From: G039954875 sp047528275
Lineage (GTDB): Bacteria; Bacteroidota; Bacteroidia; Flavobacteriales; Blattabacteriaceae
DNA length: 64,000 nt
Direction: 5' to 3'
NCBI GenBank assembly: GCA_047528275.1
Contig: CP180023.1
Span: 1,488,001-1,552,000, forward strand
The position numbers were made by a program, and so were the translations under genes. Shown here piece by piece: positions 42,338-52,060 of this stretch. Numbering within the stretch: position 1 is the first letter of the stretch; every line of letters begins with the position of its first letter. The notes under the pieces were generated by a model, which made no database searches, was not told the origin of the DNA, and saw nothing but the letters and a program-made list of their open reading frames with translations.

Positions 42338-43472
42338 GCATCAACCCAGCATCACAGAATATTACTTCTTCCAAAAATTGAAGGAGATCGGTTGGTTAAA
42401 GGTAAACAGCGCAAACATCATCAATCTAGGGATCTGGAATCCGTACATCTTACCTCCAAATAGCGTCATCCAGGAGATGCAACAAGCTGCTGATCTACCT
42501 CACGCCAATACCTATCAAAGGTATATCAACATCGACGATCTACGTCAAGTCTTTACCGCTTGGTACCTGAAGAATTATCAGGTTTCGCTCTACTCTGATG
42601 AAGAAATCCTCCCTTTGATGGGCTCTAAAGAAGGCATCATACATATCAGCATGAGCTATTTAGAGCACTGCGATCAGGTCCTGGTACCTGACCTAAGTTA
42701 TCCGAACTATACTTCCGTATCTCAACTCATCGAAGCCGAAATCCTTCATTATGAATTGAAAGAAGAAAACCATTGGCAACCAGATCTTCATGCATTAGAA
42801 TGTAAAGATCTCTCTCAAATCAAAATCCTATGGATCAACTATCCGCATATACCTACAGGTACTGTAGCAAAACTCGAGCAATTGAAAAAAAAATGTCTAC
42901 TTCGCCCACAAGCACCAGATCCTATTTATCCACGACAACCCATACAACTTTATTCTCAATCCACAAGTACTGAACATCTTTCAGATCCAGAGAGCCAAAG
43001 CAATCGTCCTAGAATTAAATTCCTTGAGCAAGAGCTACAATATGGCTAGCTGGCGCATCGGGATAGTTGCTGGTAAAAAAGTATTCATCCAAAACATCCT
43101 CAAGACCAAAAGTCAGATGGAATCCGGCATGTATCTACCCCTACAACTCGGAGCCATCGAGGCGATTCAACAATCAAAAGAATGGTTTCAAGAGCTCAAT
43201 ACTATCTATACCAAGGGGGGCGGATACTCATCTGGGCGATCTGCGATATCTTAGGCCTTTCCTATAACCAAAAGAGTACTGGACTCTTCGTCTACGCTAA
43301 ACTCCCAGACTCCCAAGACGAAAAAACTTGGTCTGACCAGATACTTTACCAAAGACAGATATTCATTACTCTAGGTAGTATCTTCGGAAACTGTGGTAGG
43401 GGGGATGTCCGCTTCTCGTTGTGCTGTCCTATAAAAACTTTAGAGAAAGTACAAAAACGAATTAGCTCATGA
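42321..43472 (+). pseudogene. Class I/II aminotransferase, frameshifted at homopolymers
   Basis: A pyridoxal-phosphate aminotransferase of about 380 residues, probably acting on phenylpyruvate and hydroxyphenylpyruvate. Pieces in order: ITEYYFFQKLKEI, NLGIWNPYILPP, LMGSKEGIIHIS, PDLSYPNYTSV and LWINYPHIPTG. After a shift at the A9 run 42885-42893 come HDNPYNFILNP and ELNSLSKSYNMASWR (cofactor lysine present). After a second shift at the G6 run 43215-43220 comes STGLFVYAKL. With eight A and seven G the frame is whole, and no other stop is seen. The ATG at 42321 overlaps the inferred PheA end by 17 bases. Its last bases overlap tyrA (ATGA). Confidence 0.8.
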
Positions 43473-44287
43473 GTATCGAAATCATCGGATTGGGATTAAT
43501 CGAGAGATCCATGGCCCTGACCCTACGCCAAGCAAACTTCTGGAAAAAAAATATCGGGACAGATCAAAATCCGCAAAATACCTCACGCACGCTAGAATTC
43601 GAGCTCGTTGAGAAGATCGTATCCCTAGATGTACTCATCTTGCAATCTGAACTCATCATCCTAGCTATCCCTGTCGATAGAATAAAAAAAATGTCCGCTG
43701 AATTTCTGGAGCAGATCCCCAACAAAAGTATCGTATTCGATACTGGCTCCACTAAAGACGAGATTTACCAAGCTGTAGCCGACCATCCCAATCGGGACCG
43801 TTTCCTCAGCAGTCATCTCATAGCAGATACTAAATATTCCGGTCTTGAAGCAACCTTTTCCAAACTTTTTAAAGGAAAGATTACCATCCTCCGCCAAGCT
43901 GAATACAGCACTCTCGATATTCTTAAAACAGCAGAAAAGGTCTACACCCAACTACGCATGTTCCTAGTCCAGATGAACTCTAAAGCACACGATCTGCACC
44001 TGTCCTACATTTCACACTTCTCACACGTACTCTTCTTTAAATTAGCACGTACTGTACTGAACATTGAAAGAGATAAACAAAATATCTTTCACCTAGCTGT
44101 CAGCGGATTCAGCTCCACAGTACACCTGGATAAAAAATCCCAAGATACCTGGATACCAATCTCCCGATCGAACAAAACCAACCTACTCAAAGTCATCGAG
44201 ACCTATATCAATCAGCTGAGTACCTTTCGGACTTCTTTACAAAAAAAACAAACCCGAAATGATCTACCGATATATGAAGGAAGTTAA
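43469..44287 (+). CDS. tyrA: Prephenate dehydrogenase, with altered conserved residues
   Basis: A 272-residue TyrA that oxidises prephenate to hydroxyphenylpyruvate with NAD. It starts in an ATGA overlap with the aminotransferase. The family body is clear (LIILAIPVDRI, VFDTGSTKDEI, YISHFSHVLFF). Two key blocks are changed. The dinucleotide motif, normally GLGLIGGS, is GLGLIERS. The substrate block, normally H-P-I-A-G-T, is HLIADT. At the end an A8 run (44241-44248) shifts the frame. With seven A the protein would end with the usual YMKEVNEMRKALKE, whose codons follow in another frame up to 44315. Function is therefore doubtful. Confidence 0.85.
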   Translation: MSIEIIGLGLIERSMALTLRQANFWKKNIGTDQNPQNTSRTLEFELVEKIVSLDVLILQSELIILAIPVDRIKKMSAEFLEQIPNKSIVFDTGSTKDEIYQAVADHPNRDRFLSSHLIADTKYSGLEATFSKLFKGKITILRQAEYSTLDILKTAEKVYTQLRMFLVQMNSKAHDLHLSYISHFSHVLFFKLARTVLNIERDKQNIFHLAVSGFSSTVHLDKKSQDTWIPISRSNKTNLLKVIETYINQLSTFRTSLQKKQTRNDLPIYEGS

Positions 44288-44344
44288 TGAAATGCGAAAA
44301 GCATTGAAAGAATAAACCTTAAATAATAAACTAAATTGAATACG

Positions 44345-45442
44345 ATGAAAAAATTAACGGATATTAAACAAAACTGGATCAAACGCTTCGATAAACCTTT
44401 GATCATCTCAGGACCTTGTAGCGCTGAGAGCGAAGAACAAGTCCTCAAAACAGCCCAACGTCTTGAAAAATCCTACATCCAAGTATTCAGGGCTGGCATC
44501 TGGAAGCCCCGTACTAAACCCAATAAGTTCGAAGGCATCGGCCGTGACGGGCTTCAATGGCTCCAAAAAGTCAAAATACAAACTGGGCTGATGACAGCTA
44601 CTGAAGTAGCTAAAGCCTCCCATGTCAAAGACGCACTCGAACACGATGTTGATATCTTTTGGATCGGCGCCCGTAGTACGGTCAACCCCTTCACCGTACA
44701 AGAGATTGCCGACGCACTCAAAGATACCGACAAGATCGTGCTGGTAAAGAATCCCATCCATCCCGACCTCGACCTATGGATCGGTGCATTGGAACGCCTC
44801 GCCGGAAGAGGTATAGAAAAATTGGGTGTCATTCATCGTGGCTTTTCTACTTATAAGAAATCTAAATTTCGAAACCAACCCAATTGGCAAATCGTCCTAG
44901 ATTTCAAAAACTATTATCCAAACATTCCTATCCTCTGTGATCCTTCGCACATCTGTGGAAATCGCGAGGGCATCTTCGAAATCGCTCAACAAGCCTTCAA
45001 CTTCGAATACAATGGCCTGATGGTAGAAGTCCACTGCGATCCGGATCAAGCCTGGAGCGATGCCAAACAACAGATCATCCCCGAACAGCTCCTAGGGATC
45101 CTTAAAATGATCAAACTCAGACAACACGACAATCCAGAGAACTCCGAATATCAATCACAACTAGAACGTATGCGAGCTCAGATAGACGAGTTGGATCAGA
45201 ACCTCATCTCCCTACTAGCCGAGCGGATGAGAGTCTCCGAAAAAGTTGGTGAATTAAAAAAGATGCATAACGTAGCGATTTTCCAGCCAAACCGCTGGGA
45301 ATCCATTCTACAACGATCCAAACGCTCAGGCAAATCCTTAGGGCTCTCAGAAGAATGCACCGATCAGATCTTCAAAACTATACATCAAGAATCCGTCAAC
45401 ATTCAAAACAAAATCATGATCCCAACCAGCGAAAAGATCTGA
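44345..45442 (+). CDS. Bifunctional DAHP synthase/chorismate mutase
   Basis: A 365-residue fusion typical of Bacteroidota. Residues 1-255 are a class I DAHP synthase (ISGPCSAESEEQ, FRAGIWKPRTKPN, DPSHICGNRE), the first step of aromatic synthesis. Residues 275-350 are an AroQ chorismate mutase (AQIDELDQNLISLLAERM, FQPNRW). I chose the ATG at 44345; the TTG at 44336 adds only three residues. It stands 57 bases after tyrA and overlaps rsgA by TGATG. The frame is intact and lacks long homopolymer breaks, unlike the three genes before it. The operon thus holds the first step and the last steps of Phe and Tyr synthesis. Confidence 0.95.
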   Translation: MKKLTDIKQNWIKRFDKPLIISGPCSAESEEQVLKTAQRLEKSYIQVFRAGIWKPRTKPNKFEGIGRDGLQWLQKVKIQTGLMTATEVAKASHVKDALEHDVDIFWIGARSTVNPFTVQEIADALKDTDKIVLVKNPIHPDLDLWIGALERLAGRGIEKLGVIHRGFSTYKKSKFRNQPNWQIVLDFKNYYPNIPILCDPSHICGNREGIFEIAQQAFNFEYNGLMVEVHCDPDQAWSDAKQQIIPEQLLGILKMIKLRQHDNPENSEYQSQLERMRAQIDELDQNLISLLAERMRVSEKVGELKKMHNVAIFQPNRWESILQRSKRSGKSLGLSEECTDQIFKTIHQESVNIQNKIMIPTSEKI

Positions 45443-46374
45443 TGAAAGGCATGGTCGTCAAATCTACAGGCAGCTGGTACACCATCCGGCATGCAGGAGG
45501 ATACATCCAAGCACGTATCAAAGGAAAGTTACGCATTGATGTAATGCTGAGTACCAACCCTATAGCTGTTGGGGATTGGGTCAGTCTCGAGCCACAGACT
45601 GACAAAACAGCTATGATCACCCAGATACACGAACGGAAAAATTATATCATTCGTCGTGCGGTCAAGCTCTCCAAGCAAACACACGTCCTGGCAGCAAACA
45701 TCGATCAGTGCTTCCTGATGGTCACCCTGTCATACCCATCGGTTTCTACCGGCTTCATAGATCGCTTCTTAGTTTGTGCGGAAGCTTACCGCATTCCAAC
45801 CATCCTTCTGTTTAACAAAATTGACCTGCACAATGAGACCCTCTCCAAGCAAAAGGACACACTAATCGATCTTTATACAAAAGTTGGCTACGATTGTCTG
45901 GAGCTCTCAACTAAAAAAAGACAAGGAATCGATCCTATCAAAACAAAGATGACCGACAAAGTGAGCATGATCGCAGGGAACTCAGGAACAGGAAAATCCA
46001 CATTAATCAACACCTTAGCCCCTGGCTGGAAGCTGCGTACTGGCATGATCTCCAATTACCATCAAAAAGGTCAGCATATCACCACCTTTGCAGAACTATT
46101 CGAATGGCCTTTCGGCGGACAGATCATCGATACACCAGGTATCAAAGGTTTTGGATTGGTCGATATGGCACAAGATGAGACCCAAGATTATTTCCCGGAG
46201 ATTTTTCGTCAGCGTGGACAATGCCGCTTCTATAATTGCCTTCACCTCGAAGAGCCTGGTTGTGCCGTGATCAAAGCTGTAGACGAGAAAGAGATCGCCC
46301 CCTCACGCTACTCGAGCTATTGCGCTATCCTGGAAGACGAAAAAGGTCCCTATCGCATGGAAGATTGGACATGA
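45442..46374 (+). CDS. rsgA: Ribosome small-subunit GTPase RsgA
   Basis: A circularly permuted GTPase of about 310 residues that helps mature the 30S subunit. An N-terminal OB-fold is followed by NKIDL (G4), GNSGTGKSTLIN (G1) and DTPGIKGFGL (G3), and then the zinc finger CRFYNCLHLEEPGC. I chose ATG 45442, which shares its A with the TGA of the preceding gene; a second ATG lies at 45451. A longer open frame from 45355 lies within the upstream gene and has no family support. The stop-start overlap suggests coupled translation with the aromatic operon. Confidence 0.94.
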   Translation: MKGMVVKSTGSWYTIRHAGGYIQARIKGKLRIDVMLSTNPIAVGDWVSLEPQTDKTAMITQIHERKNYIIRRAVKLSKQTHVLAANIDQCFLMVTLSYPSVSTGFIDRFLVCAEAYRIPTILLFNKIDLHNETLSKQKDTLIDLYTKVGYDCLELSTKKRQGIDPIKTKMTDKVSMIAGNSGTGKSTLINTLAPGWKLRTGMISNYHQKGQHITTFAELFEWPFGGQIIDTPGIKGFGLVDMAQDETQDYFPEIFRQRGQCRFYNCLHLEEPGCAVIKAVDEKEIAPSRYSSYCAILEDEKGPYRMEDWT

Positions 46375-46412
46375 CTAACCTCAATTCATACCAAAGAAGC
46401 ACAAAATTATTC

Positions 46413-46420
46413 TATCTTTG
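46413..46420 (+). promoter_or_regulatory. Promoter of metK
   Basis: TATCTTTG matches TAnnTTTG exactly. Transcription would start near 46427, only a few bases before the pseudoknot at 46431, so the aptamer would form the very 5' end of the message. Confidence 0.65.
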
Positions 46421-46430
46421 CTGCGTTGAT

Positions 46431-46480
46431 TGAGGAAGGATTTGACTGATTGTAACCTCACAAAAAATGCTAAAACAGTG
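46431..46480 (+). promoter_or_regulatory. SAM-II-like riboswitch aptamer
   Basis: Stem P1 is TGAGG (46431-46435) with CCTCA (46456-46460). Its loop contains GATTTGACTGATTGTAA, close to the SAM-II loop GATTTAACCGTATTGCA as I recall it. After P1 comes an A-rich linker with GCTAAAA, a SAM-II hallmark. CAGT (46476-46479) then pairs back with ACTG (46445-46448) in the loop, closing an H-type pseudoknot. It lies upstream of metK, the SAM synthase gene, as expected for such a switch. Confidence 0.68.
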
Positions 46481-46486
46481 TTTTGT

Positions 46487-46549
46487 TTTTTGGCGCTGCA
46501 TGGGTCATTCTTTATTTTTTATCAAGATAAACCATCAAAACGCCAAAAA
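46487..46549 (+). promoter_or_regulatory. Putative expression platform hairpin before metK
   Basis: TTTTTGGCG (46487-46495) can pair with CGCCAAAAA (46541-46549), which ends 2 bases before the metK ATG. The stem would hide the A-rich ribosome entry region. How it couples to the aptamer is not visible. Confidence 0.45.
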
Positions 46550-46551
46550 TT

Positions 46552-47805
46552 ATGCCCTATCTCTTCACGAGTGAATCGGTCTCTGAAGGCCACCCCGACA
46601 AAATCGCTGATCAGATCTCTGACGTCATACTCGACCAATTCCTTGCCCTTGACCCACAGGCAAAAGTAGCCGTCGAAACCTTGGTCACTACTGGTCAGGT
46701 GATCCTAGCCGGGGAAGTACACTCGATCACTTGGGTAGACCTACAAAAGGTCGTCCGTAGACTCATTCGAAAGATTGGCTATACGAAGAGTGAATACCAA
46801 TTTGATGCTGACTCTTGCGGAATACTCTCAGCCATTCATGAGCAATCGCCTGATATCTCACAAGGTATTGAACGATCTCAAAAAGAGAATCAAGGTGCTG
46901 GAGATCAGGGTATTATGTTTGGTTATGCTACTAAAGAAACCGAAAACTATATGCCACTGGCATTGGAACTCTCCCACCGCTTGTTGCAAGAGCTCTCAAC
47001 CATAAGGCGCGAAGGTCAAATGATGCCCTATCTCCGACCAGACGCTAAAGCACAAATCATCTTGGAATACACCGATAAGCATACACCTCAACGCATAGAC
47101 ACCATCGTCCTCTCTACCCAACATGATGAATTCGATAGCGAAAAGAAGATGCAGCAGTGCATCACCCGAGACATCAAATGGATCCTTATCCCGAGAGTAA
47201 AAGAAATCTTGCCTGATCGTCTGAAAAAACTTTTCACTGATCAGATCAAATACCATATCAACCCAACGGGAAAATTCGTCATCGGGGGTCCACATGGCGA
47301 TTCGGGCCTGACTGGTCGAAAAATTATCATAGATACCTATGGAGGCAAGGGCGCACACGGTGGTGGAGCTTTCTCAGGGAAAGACCCTTCCAAAGTAGAC
47401 CGTTCGGCGTCTTACGCTGCGCGACACATCGCTAAAAACTTAGTAGCTGCTGGTCTAGCCGACGAATTATTGGTACAGATCTCTTATGCCATAGGCATCG
47501 CAGAGCCTATGGGGATCTACATCAACACCTATGGTACCTCCAAACTAGGACTTTCTGATGGAGTCATTGCCCAAAAAGTGAAAGAAATCTTTGACCTACG
47601 TCCTTACGCCATCGAACAACGCCTAAAACTACGCCAGCCAATCTATGAAGAAACTGCTGCCTACGGCCACATGGGTAGGACACCTGAAAAAGTATGGAAA
47701 ACCTTTATCGATAATAAGAACCAAACAATCGAAAAAGAAGTAGAACTCTTCACCTGGGAAAAATTGGATCAAATCCGACTCATTAGAAAAATTTTTAAGA
47801 TCTAA
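46552..47805 (+). CDS. metK: S-adenosylmethionine synthase
   Basis: A 417-residue MetK that makes SAM from methionine and ATP. The N-terminal block SVSEGHPDKIADQISD, the ATP-binding hexapeptide GAGDQG (seen as GAGDQGIMFGYA) and the glycine-rich loop GGGAFSGKDPSKVDRSA are intact, as is the C-terminal GHMGRTPEKVW. Length fits the Bacteroidota type. It has its own promoter and a SAM-II-like leader. The next gene on the other strand is dead and begins its 3' end 2 bases past the metK stop. Confidence 0.97.
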   Translation: MPYLFTSESVSEGHPDKIADQISDVILDQFLALDPQAKVAVETLVTTGQVILAGEVHSITWVDLQKVVRRLIRKIGYTKSEYQFDADSCGILSAIHEQSPDISQGIERSQKENQGAGDQGIMFGYATKETENYMPLALELSHRLLQELSTIRREGQMMPYLRPDAKAQIILEYTDKHTPQRIDTIVLSTQHDEFDSEKKMQQCITRDIKWILIPRVKEILPDRLKKLFTDQIKYHINPTGKFVIGGPHGDSGLTGRKIIIDTYGGKGAHGGGAFSGKDPSKVDRSASYAARHIAKNLVAAGLADELLVQISYAIGIAEPMGIYINTYGTSKLGLSDGVIAQKVKEIFDLRPYAIEQRLKLRQPIYEETAAYGHMGRTPEKVWKTFIDNKNQTIEKEVELFTWEKLDQIRLIRKIFKI

Positions 47806-47806
47806 T

Positions 47807-48350
47807 CTAAGGCTGCTTCCTATTCTGGATACGCAAGAACTCTTCATGAATCGCATTCATAACTTTCTCGACAAACTCTCCAGAAAGTCCCTTATGGACA
47901 CCAGTCCACTTAGACTACTTCTCTACTACCTCTCTCCAACGATCCGACTGAAGCACTGACTTATTATAGACTTTTTTCAATGCTCCCACTTTCCTCAAGG
48001 CATCTATATGGTCGGAAAAGAGTTTGATCAGAGCATTCATTAGGTGTGTCTATTTGCTTCCGCAATTCAGGAAAACGAGTTTTATACGGGCCTGATCTTT
48101 TATCCAGATTCTCTTGGGATGTTTTTGCCCCCTGTCGGAAAGGGACCAAGATTTTCCTTAATCTCATCAAACAATTCTTTAACTAGAGCTTTCTATGCAT
48201 CATAAAGAGAGAGATTTTCTTTCAAAAGCTTTGTTGCCTCCTAAAGTTTTTTTTTATGATGGGATCAAACTTGCCTGGGTTGTTATCTTGCGCTTGCAAA
48301 GAGTCCGTCAAAAAAATAAACACGCCAAGGACAATTATAATTTTTTTCAT
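47807..48350 (-). pseudogene. Exported chorismate mutase-like protein, decayed
   Basis: The start at 48350 reads MKKIIIVLGVFIFLTDSLQAQ, a clear signal peptide, then DNNPGKF. Further on, frames give LVKELFDEIKENLGPFPTG. The end gives IDALRKVGALKKVYNKSVLQSDRWREVV and GLSGEFVEKVMNAIHEEFLRIQNRK, stopping at TAG 47807-47809. The last part resembles the AroQ chorismate mutase domain of the DAHP synthase fusion in this same window (compare IHQESVNIQNK). An exported chorismate mutase would be of the periplasmic type. There are at least three frame breaks and several stops. Confidence 0.6.
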
Positions 48351-48359
48351 TCCTAATAA

Positions 48360-49239
48360 GCTCATTGGTTATATCCGAAAAAGTATAAACTAATTTTTTA
48401 TTGCAATTACAGGTAGTACTCCTGTAATCAAAATTGGTTGATAAATCTGAATAAAATATAACTAAACCATCTCTCTTATTGATCAATACCACCTGATAAT
48501 AATCATTAACATTGTACAAACACATACCGTTACCTCCAAAATCCTTGAAAGCTTTGGTAGCACACTAATATATCATCTGCATGCAAAGCGTTAAGAATAC
48601 CCGGAAGGGTATTTTATTTTTACTTTCCCTGTGTCATTCAAAAACTATACACCAAGGGTATAGAGTGATGGGGCGATTTTCTTCTTATTGCACAAACGTT
48701 TTTCATTTCAATCCAAATAGCGCCTTCCCAAGCTTTCTCTTGAACTTCACTTTATCTACCAATAAAGTGCATGCCCCCTAACGTCCTCTTGGTATTTTCA
48801 GCACAGAAGACGTGCCTAAATCCTGTACGGTCACCCTCTGGAATACGGGTCTTTTATCAAGCAGGATAAACCAGATCTTAGTCAACTCATCCTTAAACAA
48901 CTTCAAACCTACATTAAGCATGAGAACTTGACGATCAAGTGCATATCGTATATCACCTGTACAGTCTGCTGATGCTGTAATGCATCGAGTAGATTCCTGA
49001 AATCTCTTTTGATTAGATAAGCAACCACAGTTGCACAGACTTCTAAGACCACTTGTCAAAATCCATCAGTTTAGGGAACAACGGCATGAATTCTGGACTA
49101 CTTTCATCAATCTTGAAAAAGGGGACTCAAATTGTACTTTTTCATTTGCTAACTGCACATATACTCCATTCAATGGGATGAAAACCATTGTACAAACCAA
49201 TAATAGCATCTTAGCTAGCTTCTTTAATATATTTTTCAT
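48360..49239 (-). pseudogene. Unidentified exported protein, decayed
   Basis: The start at 49239 reads MKNILKKLAKMLLLVCTMVF, a signal peptide, then a short stretch in frame. Later pieces on the same strand include VLMLNVGLKLFKDELTKIWFI, followed by LLDKRPVFQRVTVQDLGTS (about 48800-48930), and KKLVYTFSDITNEL near 48400. I do not recognise the family. The open frames at 48283-48525 and 48778-49059 are fragments of this remnant. Confidence 0.4.
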
Positions 49240-49304
49240 TTTATCTTTATTAAATTACAACCAATTAAAAATTGCCATAAAAATCGAATTTTTTAACCCA
49301 TAAA

Positions 49305-52045
49305 TCATCTAGGTAAATTAATAATCTTCTTTCAAGAAGAGATTTTTTCATTATATAGGATCATTTCTACTCGATCCTAACGTTAAAATTTATCTATTTA
49401 TTTGGTAATATTGTATTTTTTTATTTTTAAATTAAAAATACTTAACTTATATATGTATGTAATTATAATTAATTAATTCATGTTTTTTTTTATAATAAAC
49501 TAACTCGAACCTTCTCTTATGATTTGTTATAAATCATAAAAAATTAATTCCCATTTATTTATCTATAATTATAATTATTTAATTAACTATATATACTAAT
49601 CAATATATAGTATAAATATTATTAACTAATGTTAATTATTATAAATTATAACAATATCCTTAAAATAAGAATGAAAATCATTCTATAATAAATAATATAC
49701 AAAAACTTCATGACCCAATATACTAAAGAGTATACTAAATAAAATTGAAGTCATATCAGGCATCTAGAAAAAGAAGAAAGAGATAATAAATTATCAATTG
49801 ATCTTTATAATACGATTGTGAAAAATAACGATATATTCATTAAACTATCCTATTTTATAGAATTAAAAAACTAAGCGGAAATTAAGAGGGGTATTGATGA
49901 ATTAATAAAAAAATGATATAAATAAAATTTACGATAAAATAAAGAAATATATCTCTAAATTTAGAGAGGGAGATTAAAAAAAAAACATAAAAAAGCATGC
50001 GATTTACTAATTGATACTGATTATCTTAAGCATTTAATAAAACAACGCTTTAACGCAGCATTTTTAGGAGTTTCAGAGCAAATAAAACGGACCAGGCACC
50101 CAAACATGAGCAAATTCTCACTATATATCACAAATACCCCCATCCAAAATCTATAGATGGCAATCCTATTATTATAACAGAAAGTAAATACAATTTTGTC
50201 ACCGACCGAGATCTCTTATAAAACCTTTTAATAAAAGTGGGACATTCATTCATCAACCCAATAGTCATGAAAATGCATTTTTCAAACGTATCCCTATTAA
50301 TCCTTTCAATATAAGCATGGTAATCACAGAATTAGATACATCTTCTAACATTGTTAGCATCAGCTACACAGGAAAAAACGCCTACATATAGACGTTATAT
50401 TAGAAAATATTAAAGATATATCTCACAAAAAAAATCTATTGAGGAAATTTTAAAAGAATATATAAAGACTAAATAACTGGAGCAAAATCCTAGATTTTTA
50501 AATCTTATTTTATAGATAATAAATTATTTATCAATACACTTATCCTATAAACTGTTCAAATATATCTTGAACTTATGAGAAATCCTCAACTCTATTAAAA
50601 AAAAGATAGACGACATAGCGAACAAAAAAATACTCAATAAGATAAAGCGCGGTTTACAATCTTTTAAAGATAATATAGAACTCTTTTATGTCTCAAAAGG
50701 ATATCCAATATAAAGAAAAATAAACTCATACAGAATAGAAGTAGGAAAGTTCTTAAAAGAATTAGAGAAGAAAAACGCTACAGAAATATTTCAAATATTA
50801 AACAAAGAGAGAAAATATAAAAAATATTAAACATCTAAATTGAGTTATAATTAAAAAAATATGAACTATTAAATTTAAAAGACAGGGTAAGAGAGAAAAA
50901 AATCTATAGAATATCATTATCAAAAAAAATATCACATTCTAATTATTATAATAAAAATACAATAATTAAAATCAAAAATCGAAGAGAACATTGCTAAACT
51001 AAACGAAAAATACTTTGTTTAGAATGGTATCAAAACACGATATTGGAATGCATTTTCAAAACAACAAACACTTGCTACTTAAATATTCTAAAACTACAAG
51101 CTCCTGATCTTGAAAGTATATCAATGAATTCGATATCAAAGACTTAGGAAAAATACCTTCTAAAAAATCTTACATTTATGATAATAAAGAATAAAAATCT
51201 TTATCCACATCATCTAGATCAAAGTCATTATCAGGACAAATAATCAATGAATTACCTGATTTGGACAAATACTTTTCTCATTCATCAATATCTTCCAATT
51301 CAGGCATCTCATCTAATTCATCTGATTATGAAATACAAGACTAAATACTTTGATATAAGATAATAGTAAAAAAACATCACCCTCAACCAATGAAATAAAA
51401 GTGGTAGAAGAGGTGTATCATCAGCCTGAGTCCACAGACACCGAAAACCAAGTACCTCCAACAAACTATCGCAACCAGGATTATTGGAACGAAATAAGAT
51501 AAATCTTCGCATTTCAAAAAATACAAAGACATTTCCAAAAGAGACAAATAATATCCATCAAGAAAATCTAGAGATTTCAAACAGTCACCTATCCAAACTA
51601 GTAGAAGATCAATGTTTCACATGAATAGAAAAATTATTCAATAAAAAATTAAATACTATATCCAAAAAACATAATATACTTATAAAGAGATTGAAAAAAT
51701 ATATGAATAGATTAATCTCAAACGCTTACTAGACCTCAAGAAAGAGGTAGAAAAAAAATAAAGGAAATAAAAAAACTAAGCGGCTCTAAAAACACGCCCA
51801 AGCAGACATACTAATGAAGAACAATAAAGAAGTTGGGTAATTCATTATTAAGAAATTTCAAGAATAGTACATCTCCTTAAAAGGTAATGATAAAATTACA
51901 GAAGTACTCAACAGCATATCCAACCCTACTAAAACTCTATTTTACTCTCAAAAAGAAGTAGAACAAGGACCTTTCATATAGCACTGTAAAAGATGACCTC
52001 CTCTAGACCCTTTCAAAACGGCTACTTAACTCTATTTTCGCAGAA
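49305..52045. other. Gene desert with coiled-coil and Ser-rich remnants
   Basis: No live gene in 2.7 kb. 49380-49690 is an AT island. From 49700 to 51000 plus-strand frames give Lys/Glu/Ile-rich coiled-coil pieces (for example GKFLKELEKKNATEIFQIL) with a stop about every 15 codons. At 51190-51345 a Ser-rich piece (SSISSNSGISSNSSDYE) follows, and further coiled-coil pieces run to 51960. Composition and style match the desert at 12081-15280, so both may descend from a family of large repetitive proteins. Confidence 0.4.
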
Positions 52046-52060
52046 GAAAAACCTTAATCT

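Noticed and set aside
41532..43049. Novel PheA-aminotransferase fusion enzyme
   Set aside because: The proper PheA ending and stop exist one frame away behind an A6 run, and the aminotransferase is itself frameshifted; accidental read-through is simpler.
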